Assembly: GCA_025642075.2 (NCBI GenBank)
Contig: JAODUO010000133.1
Span: 351,001 to 415,000 of the forward strand
Direction of reading: 5' to 3'
DNA: 64,000 nt
DNA from: Ridgeia piscesae
Lineage: Eukaryota; Annelida; Polychaeta; Sabellida; Siboglinidae
The translations under genes were made by a program, and so were the position numbers. The stretch's first letter is position 1; every line of letters starts with the position of its first letter. The notes under the pieces are model-generated. The model did not search any database. It was not told where the DNA came from and saw only the letters and a program-made list of their open reading frames with translations. Shown here piece after piece: positions 24,410 through 37,199 of this stretch.

Positions 24410-24529
24410 AAACAGCGCGCTGATGTGTCTCGCTACCATTTACGATTACTATTGTGTATCGGCGTTCGTTGAGCCTTTCGGCAAACAGACTCGTGGTTGG
24501 ATATTTACTGTTCGCGTGAGCTGCACCAG
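24410..24529 (+). other. Possible non-coding first exon of the plus-strand WW gene
   Basis: This is a CG-rich stretch ending CTGCACCAG/GTAAGC, a strong donor. A second donor-like CGGCAG/GTAACA follows 29 bases later. The next strong plus-strand acceptor with a coding exon is at 33155. The start is unknown and was chosen only to include the CpG-rich leader; linkage to the WW gene is inferred. Confidence 0.35.
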
Positions 24530-24585
24530 GTAAGCCGTAGTTATTGCGTTAATCGGCAGGTAACAAGCTTATCCAGAGCGCCAGC

Positions 24586-24681
24586 ATGAGTGAGATCGAG
24601 AGGCTGGTTAGACGTGTGCTAGTGGTGTTGTTAGATCTACCTTGCTACGGCGACAGTAGCCGTGTCACGCTTCGTGTTTAG
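24586..24681 (+). CDS. Small open frame of 31 codons, unrecognised
   Basis: It encodes MSEIERLVRRVLVVLLDLPC and eleven further residues ending in TAG. It lies just 3' of the two donor-like sites, in promoter-proximal CpG-rich sequence. The ATG has A at -3. There is a hydrophobic centre but no known family. It may be an upstream frame in an unspliced leader or chance. Confidence 0.15.
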   Translation: MSEIERLVRRVLVVLLDLPCYGDSSRVTLRV

Positions 24682-24689
24682 TATTTAGG

Positions 24690-26014
24690 GTTTGTTAACA
24701 TTGACCGAACTGTACGCGTTTTAATTTGCCATGTAATTTGCGCACATCTCGTATTCCGATACTAGTGCGTATACTTAGCAGTGACGATAGTCAAACCGGT
24801 TTTATAGTAAACACTAATACAGGTGCCAGCCAGACTCGGAGTCGACGATGCCAGTGACTGTGGCATGTCCATGTCATGGCAGGTACAATGACCATCGCAT
24901 TCGCAGTAATAATGACATTATCTACTCTAGACAGTGGTCAAATGAAGACACGGACAGTTTCTCAGTGGCCCAAAACTATTTTATGGATAATCAGGAACGT
25001 ACATGCATATTAGGTCAATTTATTTAGGATTCTGGTTAAATATTATACTGTTAAAAAGGACATTTATTTATTACATTTACGGATTTTTTGCCACTGGGTA
25101 TTTACCTTTTTGCAAGTGACCACATGGAACTGTCCTACATTCATCTAGGCATTATTCCAACAAGACCAATTAAGTTTATGACCCGGCCACATTGATAGGA
25201 ATAATAATCTGCATTTGGTTACTAGACTTCATTTGTAAAATATGCAGATCTATTGTTTTTACATATGTTGCTGAAATACAAAACATGAGGTGGTTTTGTT
25301 GTCTTATTAATATTTATCACCTCTAATAAATTATATATCCATATGACAAACACATGTTCCTATTATTGGTGAAAACAGCTGAATTTCTTTAAAGGTGCAA
25401 ATTATTGAATTAATTATTTATAATATGAAACAATTGACCAGAACAGTTTATTTATAATACTTCATACATGTATGTCACATGATCACTGGCCAGTAGCCAG
25501 GTGAATGGAATTGTTCATTGTGTGTCAAATAAATGTCCAGTCCACAAGAAGACACATGGTTCAATGTTACATTTTTGAGCATTTTTAGACTAATTAATTA
25601 TTTTTAATACTCCATATATGGTTGTAATATTCACAGTTATTAGCATTTATGTGATTTTTGCAATTATTCATCTTTAATTTCACATCTAATTCATTTATGA
25701 AATATATATTAATGCAAACTTCAGACATTTTGATCTGGAATATGTGGGTCCCAGTTGTACAGATTTTGATATCATATCATAGGTGAAAGAATTCATTCAG
25801 TCTACAAACCTGTTATGCCATGAATAATCACTGTCACAGATGAAATTGTTTTTAATATGCAGACCTCTGTACCTTATTCAATTGTTTCTTATCGAATGTC
25901 AAAAAGTCCTCTTTAGAAGTGGGGAAATTATGCTTGTTTTTAAATGTTGTAAAATATCTATACCATCCGTCAAACACTCAATTTTTAAAGGTGACATGAG
26001 GAATATCCAGTTTG

Positions 26015-26016
<2 letters not shown>
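24690..26016. other. AT-rich intron-like sequence
   Basis: No exon, repeat partner or RNA gene is recognised. If the 24529 donor joins the 33155 acceptor, this is intron. Confidence 0.4.

Positions 26017-26093
<77 letters not shown>
26017..26093. repeat. (TA)n microsatellite
   Basis: About 38 uninterrupted TA dinucleotides. Confidence 0.97.
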
Positions 26094-26098
<5 letters not shown>

Positions 26099-27713
26099 CA
26101 ATTATAACATTAGTGACAATGGCAGTACTTTAAAATCTTCAATCTGAGTTTTCTTTGAAATTAAATGTCTGTATAGTGTATGTTTAATTTTTGAAATATT
26201 TTAAATGTGGTTTTAAATAAAAAGATACTCCTTTAACTATGTGTACAGTGACACAACCCATATTTCAGTGAAATGTATGTAGTGATGTGCTTATATAATA
26301 GAATGGCTACAAAATATAATCTGTAGATTTAATCTATGAAGTTTGTAAATTATTTCAGGTCTACTGCTCCGAAATATGGCAAATATGTTGCCCAATGTCC
26401 AGTTGCCCACTATTATTATGTTGTTTTTATATAAAACATAATTTGTAGCAATAATGACTTTTGTTTTCTTTGATACACACATTAATTGTGAAACAGCCCA
26501 TGTAGCCTTTTTGGCTTTAACTCGTATAAAAAACTTACTTTGAGGAATCATGCATGTGCACTGAGACATGCGCTTGTAATTTATAGATAACTGTAGACTT
26601 ATCAACTTCAAAGGAACTTTGAGGAACAACAAACAATTGTATGTGTAACTAAATATAATTATGTATACTGAATGGATACAGCACACACATGTATGCATGC
26701 TTACAGTAATACCTGTACGTAAACTTAGTGGCTTTTCCTTGAAAAGAAGATTTCAAGGAAGAGTGCAATATGTGCAGGCCAGGCACATAGCTTACTGTAC
26801 TATTTCACTAAAACACAATATGTCGCCAAACCACCAGAGCCGGAGCTATTTCTATATACAGCACTTTCAAATGTGCTATTTTGATGACCGTTGTACCTAT
26901 ATATAACATTTTGGTGGGCAACTGTAGAATACAAGTTTACCTGGATAATGTTAAGGCCCACGGTCCAGGTGACCAGGTCTTGGCGTAGTTCAGGTCTTTT
27001 GTGTCCTGCCGTGATTCACTGCTCTGGAAGGCTGACAGGAAATACCTTCTTTGGAGGCACTGAAATGTTTGGCAACAGGGCATTCACAGAGCCACCAGGG
27101 AACACTGGACAGTGATTGCTATTATTGTAGGGAATTCCCAGTTAACACCCGTTTTCATTGGTAACTGATGCATGCCAAGTTCTAGTTTGAATTTGTGCCT
27201 TTCTGGTTTTAAACATAATTTGGTCTTTTAGTGGCGATTATAAATTTAGTTGTTTCATATAATATTACACAATATAAAATAATTGCCTTGGTAGTACTAG
27301 AACTGTTTTGTTTACCATTTTAACATAACATGGGGTCATGCCTCACAAATTGCAAACATTGTTATTGGTTTGTTAGATACAATCTGGGAGGCAGTAATGT
27401 ACCATGCACATAGATCACATGGCAGTTAATACCAGTTCATTACAAATAATTCCTCCACTTATTTAGAAAGCATCTCCTCCACATGCAAACTTAAACTAAT
27501 TAGCATAAGTTCATATATAACTTGAGGCTCAAAGACTGTAGGGTCTTCCAATCTGTCTAAATCCAATGCAATTTCTAACGGACCTAAACCAGGACTACTC
27601 CACATGCAACTTACGATGTTCCATCTGAGCTCGATAATACACAAACTACACGTGTATGTGGCAGGCACTGAGTTCTGAGCTGAACATAACAATACAATAA
27701 GTAGATATTATCA
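26094..27713. other. Intron-like sequence without a supported gene
   Basis: Only short unrelated open frames are present. No splice-bounded exon with recognisable product was found. Confidence 0.4.
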
Positions 27714-27983
27714 GGACTTTATGCAGGATAAAATTATTGCCAGTCACGTCACACATTTTTTAATGGACACGTGGATGTTAACTTTGAAATGTTTACCTGA
27801 AATGGACTACAAACACACATGTGACACCATTTTCACTCACTTTCAAAGCATAACTAACAATATTTATGGTTTTGGAAGACCTTTTTTGCTCAATGCATTT
27901 TGTACCCATCCACACATATTTCTACCCTTCCAGATTCGTTTTTACCCGTCCAAATGACGGGTAGACGGGTCTCTACATAAAGC
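27714..27983 (+). mobile_element. MITE-like element, ACCCGTC family copy B
   Basis: It starts GGACTTTATGCAGG and ends GGGTCTCTACATAAAGC. Internal blocks (GCCAGTCAC, GGACAC.TGGATGTTAACT, GAAATGGACTACAAACACAC, TATGGTTTTGGAAGACC) follow copy A in order. The hairpin ACCCGTC-CAAAT-GACGGGT is intact. Confidence 0.75.
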
Positions 27984-30900
27984 TACTCATTAGAGCATAT
28001 GTTAATTAGTAAATAAAAAACTGGATGAACTAAGCGACTTTAAATATGATACTCACGGACTCACCCGTGCTGACATTCATTGGCTGCCTTGTGTCCTTCA
28101 GAAGCAGTTTGTGTGTTGTCATGATGTAAGTGTAATGATTTCTGGGTACTGGTGGTCATTAGCAGGTGCTGCCAGTGATGTAACGCTGCTACATGGTGAT
28201 ACATTGTGACATTTGAGCCAATGATGTAAGAGAAAACTGATATATGGTGACATTGCGGCTAGCAGGCAGCCATTTCGCACACTCAACACCAGGGTAGTTA
28301 ATGAGTATGAAATGGAACCGCATTTGCAGTTAAAAGCTGACTGGTCTTAAATTATCTGATTTACCAAAAAAGTAGTTAGCTCGGTCGGTTATTTGGTTAT
28401 TAAGTGACACTGAATGATTCACTGGAATTGTACATGTTGTGCTGTGATTCAGTGGTGCGATGCAGTTGGCTTTTTTCAGCCTCGGAAGTGCATTTAGGGG
28501 ACTAGAGGGTAAGGTGCAGTCGCAAGTCATTTGGTGAGGCAGCAACTGCAGCTAAAATCCTGGCCTTGCAGTGTATTATTATTAAGAGCACTTAGGATTT
28601 GTTTTTTGTTAAATAGTAAATTCTTTGTGTCTACCAATGTGTGAATCAGTATGCTGCATCATAGAAATTTTGTTTAGATACATATTTAATTACACGTACA
28701 TCATTTACATGTGCATATATAATCTATACTGCTGTATATCTTTAAAACCAAATGAAAATACTACTATTTTTACATCACATGTACCAGGGGTATGTATAAA
28801 TTGCTGACTTCCTCACCTGTCAGCGGGTGATCCCACAATGCATTGCATTTACACTGATCACCACCAAGTGAATAGAAAAAAATTAATCAGGTTAGGGATG
28901 TTTAGTCAGTGATGCATATATATAACTGGTAGTTAGTTATACAGCCTGTTACATTGATCTGCTCTTGTAATGAGTAGTAATATACTAGTCTTATTTCCTA
29001 CTATCAATATTATAACACTAACAGTCAACTTTTATTTAAATCCAGGAGATTAAAAATGTGTCATGTCTCGATACTCAATAATTCAGTCCTATTTATGTAA
29101 TATGAGCCTTGTGAAGATGTGAGGGGGGTGCAGTGAGGGGGTGCAGTTGGACACCTGAAGTGAAAATCTGGGAAATCCGGGAGACACCTGAAGAATTGGC
29201 AGATATAGCAATATGGGTTTGTGACATGCCTTGCCAAACAAATTAATTACATGTCCATAGTGCAGGGCCTTCAGAAGAATCAGCATATTATATTCAGGGC
29301 CCCTCATGGTACAGGGGCACCTAAACAAGTTAACATTGTAAGTTAACAAAACAGTTAGAACAAACTTGGGAACGGGTCGTTTCATTATGAAAAGTTTCAA
29401 AAATTATATGTAAGAATTAAACTTGATTTTTAAACACACATGTTATATCAATCACATAAACATCAATGATAATCAAATAAAAATTTCTAGATAGTTTCTC
29501 TATATGGAGAAATGCACATAATGGACTGTTGAGTAGAAAAGATTACAAAGTCTTGAACATTTGCAGCCAATATCGTGAGTTTATGACACAGCGTCTGAGG
29601 TTCTTGAAGAAGCACCACAGTTACTCAAAACACTTGTCTAAGTAACTTAGCCACAGCTCTCTGGCTACTGCCTGCTATACACCACATGGATGATGTGTTC
29701 CTAGTCTGCCCTGGCCATGTGCTGGCTGGGGCCTCTCCCTGGTGTGGTGGAGGCTGGAGGCTGTACCAGACATAGAGAGCCTGGGCCTCCCTCTCCATGA
29801 GCTGTACCACAGGTGTGGTGCCCTATTTGTTCTCCTATCTGTTCTCACCCTACAATAGAATACCCTGTTAGCACTGAGGGCAGCACCCCTCCACTGCAGG
29901 TGGCTGCCTGGAATACTAATGGGGTGAGACAGACACAATCAGTGAATGGACTTACACTATGTAGACTACTGGAGGGTTATTAAGGGGGGGGGGTCTGGTC
30001 TATGAATACCAATTACAAACACATATAATTTCAGTTTGGAAGACCTACTACCATACAGTTACATATAGGTCTATTAAAACAAATTAGTTAAAACTATAAA
30101 TATCAGTTAACAGATACAAATAAATTAATATATACATGTAAATACATAGAAATATATTAGAATATAAATACAGTTAAAATATACATGTAACTACATATAT
30201 ATACATTATAATATAAATACAAGCTGGTTCAGGGAAATCAGCTGCATACCTTGTGGAATCACACAGTTTCTTACAGCAAATTTGAGCCAATTTAATATAA
30301 AAAACATCCATATTTCGGAGGACTTATTTTTTACAAATTTACTTTCATCTACAAGTGTTGAAATTGAGTACCAATATTCAGTTGATATTGCTTTTAGAAT
30401 CAGTAATATAGTTTGCATCAATGTTCAGTGGATTTTAAGATATCTTCTTCCCACCATGTAAACATTGAAAAAGAACCAATCACCTTTTAGAAAAGATCAT
30501 CTCAGAACGTGAATATTTGATATCAGATTAAATTACATTCGTTTGAGGACGTGAGAGGCCATTTTGTCTAGTGCCAGTACGTTATGTATTGGACCAGTAC
30601 TACTGTTGATGTACTGATAGTTACTATCATGTCAACATTTACAAACTTTCGTCTGGGGTGAGGTGAGGGACTAGATGAAAATAATTTTGTCAGTTGTCGG
30701 ACATTGACAATCTGAAATGATTCCCAAGTGATGCGGAAATTGATCACGAAACATGTGACGTGCGTGTGTGACACATTCAGGTATGTGGGCGTGCATGATA
30801 TGTGATGATAATATAATGCCATAAATCAAATTCATATGGAAATGCAAATTATATAGAACCAAGTGTCTAAAAATAGTAGCAACGTAACAGATTGTTTTTG

Positions 30901-33155
30901 ATATTTTTGGATAGCTTGTGTTGTCTTCGGTAAGGCAACCACAATGTTATCATCCACACCCACATCTTGTCTACAGTCACGGAATACATGATTACAAACA
31001 GTGGGTAGCATTCAGATGAAAGCCGTTTATAAAATGTTAAATCGTGGCTATTATAATTTAACACAACCAATCAATATGTTGCAAAATATGAAAGATGACA
31101 CGATGACAGTAGAATATAATAATTATGAATAGATAACAGCGTGAATAGTGTAAAAAGGTGAATCATTAAAAAACTTTCATCATGCTAAAAATATCATGCA
31201 ACAGTTAATGATGGTGGTAATAATAATTATAATGTTATGATGTTACAATGAATAACAAGATGGTTGGTAAGATATATTTTCTAATGTATATATTTTCTAA
31301 TGTGTCACAGGGTTTTAGCAGTGCAAAAAGGGTTGATTATGCAGCCACATTGATGTGTGACAATACTCACTTTGTCATACAGGTTTCTGTGTTTGGACTG
31401 TGGTGTTGGTCGGTGACTTTCACATGTCCCAGTGACCTGTCTTTACAGTGATGCTGTCAAGCGTGGACAGCCGGTGTAAGACGCCACCTATGAATGGCCA
31501 GACCTGTTGACTGCATTACCCTCGGGGCACTGCACCAACCCAAGACAGCTCTACTCGCTAGGTCACACTTCTTGTGCCTTTGTAGGTGTGTGTGTTGCTC
31601 TGGGGGGAATTGTACAGTTGCTCTCCTGTATATGGTTTCTGCTGATGGTAGAAGACACATCAGTTGTTACTGACTGGACTTGACAAAACGGTATGACTAA
31701 ATTATGACATCAAAGGACACCCACTGCTGTGGCGTTAGGCAGGGAGTCTAGGTACGTGTGACTGTGACTGGGGACTTGCCCTGGTAGATTGAATCGACCT
31801 TGGTGATTGCCAGATCTCTGGCGGAGTCTGGATCAATGCACCAGCATCAGGGCTGACTGTGGCTGGAGGACGCTTGCAATCAGGTGACAGTGTCTCGGCG
31901 ACTGAATTGGTAGGAACGCCATGACGATTCGTGCCTTTTGTGTTCAGTTCATACACCTATGTCAAGTGCTATTATGTTGTTGCGGTCGCGGTCTCATAGT
32001 GGCTAACTGCTCTGCTTTTGTCGCGATCAATTGCAGATTATGATCTTGTGTCTTTGCTGGCAGAAGGACTTCATTGAAGTGTTGTGGTAAATCTTCGCAT
32101 ATATCTTGGAGGTTTAAGTCGCGTTATGATACGGCTGCCAGTCATTGCAGAGTCCTGTTTTCTGTGTGTTTACATTGTGTGAGAGACTGATATTCAGGTG
32201 AGACTGTACATGCTTTGCTTCCATGGAAGACCCTAGCACTGAACATTGTTTTCAGAGTTTTTTGTACATATCTCACAGTGTTCACTTTGTGGGTGAATGT
32301 TGCGTTATGTGTAGAATGTTGGCAAGTCGATAGAAAGTGTTCCAAACAGCACCTTGTCACCGAGTGGTGATCTGTGTCCTCAGTGGCTCAGCCCAGAGGT
32401 TCTAATAGTGTAGTTGTTTCCAGTGTTCAGCGATGGTGTGTTGACTTAGAAGTCTGTGTTGTGGTTAGAAGTGTTACTCATGTCGGGCCTTAATGTTTCA
32501 ATGTTATTTTATTTACTTTAGCAGATATGATGGGACAAAATTTCAGGTTTCAGAGTTATACAGGAATAATGTCCTGTTTGTCTCAACTATTGGTACTCTG
32601 GATGGGACAATAGTTATCAAATTCATGGTGTCATTTGTCACACCAATACCAATACACCTGCCACCTGCAGCAGTTGACCATTGAGGCTGTAGTTACCTGC
32701 TTTGGTCACCCCTCTCTCCTTCTGGACAAAGTTTGACCTTTTGACCTGGGTGATTTCTAGGCAAAACATGCAACTAATCTATGCCAATCCTTGCTATTGA
32801 TTTTGTTTTGTTTTTGACAGACCTGCAGGCACGTTTGGTGTTAGGAAGACTGTAAATGTTAGAAAAATCATATTTGATATCAAGCATGTTGGGGGTGGGT
32901 GGTGGATTCGACTATGGCCCCCTTTGGCAACTAACAAAATGCCTGTTACACCACTGCAATTGTTATGGAATATATTGTGCTCCAAAGTAAGTTAATTTCT
33001 TACCAAACACTACAATTTAATGTAACCAAATCATGACATAATTATATGATTTATGATTAACAATATTTGGTCAACATTTTGTACTTTTAATGCCTTTGTT
33101 TACTTTTATGTGCCTGCAATTCAACGCATAATAAACAATGTTTTTTTCTCTGCAG
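27984..33155. other. Long intron-like stretch without a supported coding exon
   Basis: The segment about 29100-29350 and a GC-richer patch at 29650-29940 were inspected; open frames there are not recognisable proteins. AT-rich sequence with repeated ATATACATGTAA-like blocks lies at about 30110-30210. A run of nine G lies near 29982. No RNA gene is seen. Confidence 0.4.
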
Positions 33156-33483
33156 GTAACACTCTAGCAGCACTGAAGAATTCAGACATCATTTCTGGAT
33201 TTGTGCAAAACAACAGGATAATCCAGCTATGGAATATTGGATTATGAGAGTCATTACGACGTTGACAGGATCGTCTTTGCCGCGGTGACATACATCAGAC
33301 TTGGATTTATTGTGTGGTCAGTTTCCCGGGGCTTATGTAAGATGGTCAGACTTGTGCTGTGGCTCGAGAGAAAATGGCTGCCGAGGACCAAGAAGAGTTG
33401 ACCAGTCTTGACCGCATCAACGCCTCACTGGTCAGTGGCTGGGAGGCCAAACTGACCAGGGAAGGACGAATCTACTACATCAA
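33156..33483 (+). other. Exon containing 5' leader and start codon of the WW-domain gene
   Basis: The acceptor TTTTTTTCTCTGCAG at 33141-33155 has an excellent polypyrimidine tract, and the exon ends at donor GTAAGT (33484). The leader of 218 bases includes a start-stop element ATG-TAA at 33335. It also includes an out-of-frame ATG at 33342 whose frame overlaps the main start, so translation may be dampened by upstream starts. Confidence 0.65.
33374..33483 (+). CDS. N-terminal coding exon of a WW-domain protein (partial)
   Basis: The ATG sits in a strong context (GAGAAAATGG: A at -3, G at +4). It encodes 36 residues, MAAEDQEELTSLDRINASLV then SGWEAKLTREGRIYYI, plus two bases, and ends at consensus donor GTAAGT. 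G-W (residue 22-23), the basic turn and G-R-I-Y-Y form the first two strands of a WW domain. The phase-2 end AA would give Asn with C or T, as in the usual YYxNH. WW domains bind proline-rich ligands and occur in ubiquitin ligases, Rho regulators and scaffold proteins; which subfamily this is cannot be said. The downstream exon with the second Trp was not found. Confidence 0.72.
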
Positions 33484-33589
33484 GTAAGTCTGGATATGTG
33501 TATGTAGTTGGTTGTGTTGACTTTTGTCAGTTTTGTGACAATGTCTTGTCAGAGTGTATAACTTCTGGTGACACCCATGTGTCCAACAC

Positions 33590-33905
33590 CCTCTCCCTTC
33601 CAAACAAATCCTCTCCCCCTCTCAAAGGCTCTCATAAGTCTCATTCTCACCCTAAGGCCGTCTCTCCTCTCCATTCCCTCCTTCCCTCCCCCCTCCCCTC
33701 CCTCCCCAGTCCCTCTCTTTCCAAACACTCTTCCTCCTCTCTCTTTAAGGAGAAGAAAATGAAGACTGAAATGAAGGAGACTTTATTTCAGTCTTCTCCC
33801 TTTTCTTCTCCTTATTCTTTCCCCTCCCTCTCATTCATCCCCTCCTATCCCTCTTCCTCCAATTGCTTCCTCCCCATTCTCTGTTAGCTCTTGTCTCCCT
33901 TTTCA
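33590..33905. repeat. Pyrimidine-rich (CTCCC) low-complexity intronic tract
   Basis: Long C/T-only stretches with short interruptions, just after the WW exon donor. The Ser/Pro-rich open frame across it is compositional. Confidence 0.75.
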
Positions 33906-34228
33906 CACTACCTCTTGGCTCTTGTAGAATTCCCACCTTGTCCACTGTCATCTATATGTACCTGTAAACACACCCATCAAACAACAGGACCAGTTGTAAG
34001 ACAGCTGACCATCTGTTGACCATCTTCACAATCCATGACACAGGACATGATTCAGTTTAATGCTGAAGAAAAAACACTCTTCCCAGCATGAGTGCCCAGG
34101 AAGCAGCTTTGATGTGTCACTTCTAGTTATAGGTCTGATGCACCATTTCCCAAGGTTTACAAAGTTGTCATTGACATACAATTTCTTTGAAGAATTGACA
34201 AACTTGTTCATTTTAGAGCATTACTATT
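33906..34228. other. Intron-like sequence
   Basis: Nothing recognised between the pyrimidine tract and the CA repeat. Confidence 0.4.
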
Positions 34229-34734
<506 letters not shown>

Positions 34735-37000
34735 ACAAACTGAGTCTCACAGACCAATGACCATAGCCCCTTTAGGCTGTTCAGCAGTGGTGTGAGAAAT
34801 AAATAGACTTGTGCATTTTTTTAGTCACTGCATACATTGTTAATGTTTAATTACCCAAGAAGCTTTGTGGTAGTTGTGGTTCTCGACGTTTAGAATACAC
34901 GTAGGGCACAGGATGCTCAGAGTAATTGTGATTGTGTTTAAGTATGTTTCTGTGGGAGCATGGTCAGTGCATGTTGACGTCATCACTAATTCTGCCGGTG
35001 ACATTTGACCTGTAAGATTTGGTCCTTTCATGGAACATAGTGGTCATTTTATGGCAAGTTGCTACTTGTGGTGGTCCACCTTTGTGGTCAAGTATGGTGT
35101 GAATATTTGTACTACGAGTCATTGTGGTGTCTTTATCAGGGTTGGCAATCACGGTAGTGTTTCCCGGGCCTTTTGAAAAAGAGTTAAATTTGACTCACAG
35201 CAAATTAGTTATCAATAAACAGACAATGTGTGTACAAATGTGTGTGGTGTGTGTTTAACATTTGTGAAAATTACAACACTTCAAAGACACCCCTCTGTTC
35301 AGAAGTAGATGTCTCAAGTTACACTAAACCCAATGGTAGGTTAATCACAGAGCTGAACCATGAACGATTAACGGTAGCCTGTTACCATCAGTTAAACAAT
35401 CTAACAAAATAGTACATAGTTACAGAAACATAACCACAGTTATCAAATGCTGGAATACTCTTCAACAGTTCACACATCTTATGCAATTAACACAGGTCTG
35501 TGTCATGGCTAATGAATGTTCACTGCTCTGTCCCCACCTGGTGTCTCCTACGTGTACTAATGCACCTTGTATGACACGGATTGACACAAGTGATAGTTCT
35601 TCACCTCTCTCTGTTGAGACAACAATTACTGCAGGTTGACAATCAACAAGTTGTTAACACGCAGTTGCAAACAACGACTCAAGTGGCAGTTTCTTAGATC
35701 TCTGATTAACTCAAGCTTTCTTATTGCCCTTTCTGTTGACATTTCCACTGTGGCTTTCTGGCTAATCTTATTATTGCAAAGTGTCCCAAAGTATTATCAA
35801 GTTGCACTAAACTGCTACATTTATATTGGAATTTACAAGGTGCTCTGGTAATTCCCACGCTGGCCATTGTGGTCAGGACAGATTTCTTCTTTTGTCTGTG
35901 GTTGAATGGTTCGACATACCTCCCCCCATGGCTGATTGCCTCCATTGTTACGGTGATAAAATCTTTCATGGCTGCTTGAACATTTAGCATATTGTTGCAA
36001 GTTTGTGTTGATTTGATAGGAAATGTAATTAGCCACTTTTGAAAGAATGTAAATAGACCCCCAGCTGTGATGTGTTGTCATTGAATTTACTGCCATATTT
36101 AGTTATTTACTTTGTACGAAAATAACTTCTTTGTGTAAGTTATTACAGAATATAAACATATTATATAAATGTTTGTGAAAGCAACTTAAATAATAAAAAT
36201 ACTTAACTTGGATTATGTAACTATATTACCTGCGGGCACTTATTAGTATTTAGTGCTTTTAAATCTGAAAATCAAGTGAAATTTATGTTGACAGTATTTA
36301 TTGTTTAAAAAATGTTACGTATGCCAGGTGATGCCAGTAACTGTAGACAACTAATAATGCAATTAATGTGCCATTCCAATTATTCACCAATTAATACTTT
36401 GCTGATATTGATTATCCATTTTTAGTCCTTTGAGTCGAAGGTCCACCAGACTTATGGCATCACTCTGCGTCCGCTGTCCGCCGTTAGCTCCCATATCTCA
36501 GAAACTGCTTGTGATCTATCTTTCTAATTTGGCATACACATATATTAGGTCACTGTCACTATACATGAGCAATTTATATTTGATTGGATCATTCTAAAGG
36601 TACCCTGGGGTCTTCAAGGGCTGAAACACAAATGCATTTTCAGTTTTCCAATTTTTTCGAAGTTCTGTAAACTAACCTTTTCTCTAATTTTGTACAAAGA
36701 TGTTGTGGTTAAGAGGTAATTCACTAGCAATTTGTATCTGATTTGATGTTTCTAAGGGCACATCCAGGCCACCAACAAAAACAGATGTTTTCATTTGCGG
36801 GTCCTACCTAGCATGACATGTACATTCGCCAACTTGTATATTCCTGGACTTGCGTATTCGCGGACCCTTTGGCCACTAATTCCAGCTGTCAACTATGGGT
36901 GGACTACATGTGACATGTGAGTCGTGTGACTGAGCTATTATTAGTGATAATAGCTGATGTTTATGTCAACAACACATTATATCCATGTTACACTGACACA
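34735..37000. other. Intron-like sequence; possible old interspersed repeat at 36420-36800
   Basis: The segment 36420-36800 (containing CTCAGAAACTGCTTGTGATC and CTAATTTGGCATACACATAT) has the look of a widely dispersed invertebrate repeat. No second copy is present in this window, so this is only a suspicion. The remainder is AT-rich without supported genes. Confidence 0.35.
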
Positions 37001-37004
37001 TTAT

Positions 37005-37175
37005 CAGCACCTTCTTCTTTAAGACTGTCATCAGGTTCCTCTTTAAGACTGTCATCAGCATCCTCTTTAAGACTGTCATCAGCTTCCTCTTTAAAACAGT
37101 CGTCAGCTTCCTCTTTAAGACTGTCATCAGCTTCCTCTTTAAGACAATCAGTGTGCAGTGTAGAGGGTGACCTGA
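37005..37175 (-). CDS. Possible terminal exon with acidic 8-residue repeats, or a 24-bp minisatellite
   Basis: Six copies of a 24-base unit lie at about 37016-37152. On the minus strand they read DCLKEEADDSLKEEADD and continue through DDSLKED and DDSLKEEP, ending GADNVSV and a TAA stop. Upstream on that strand is a plausible acceptor, TATTAACATTCAG, at about 37176. A period divisible by three that preserves acidic residues is compatible with coding. A simple minisatellite inside the plus-strand gene's intron is equally possible, and no upstream exon was found. Confidence 0.25.
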
Positions 37176-37199
37176 ATGTTAATAGGGAGGACTAGCTGG

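Noticed and set aside
29675..29938. Arg-rich 87-codon minus frame in a GC-richer patch
   Set aside because: Start is not an ATG in good context, no family similarity is seen, and overlapping frames are equally open.
33498..33887. Ser/Pro-rich 129-codon frame after the WW exon
   Set aside because: It begins inside the intron after a consensus donor and is a low-complexity pyrimidine tract.
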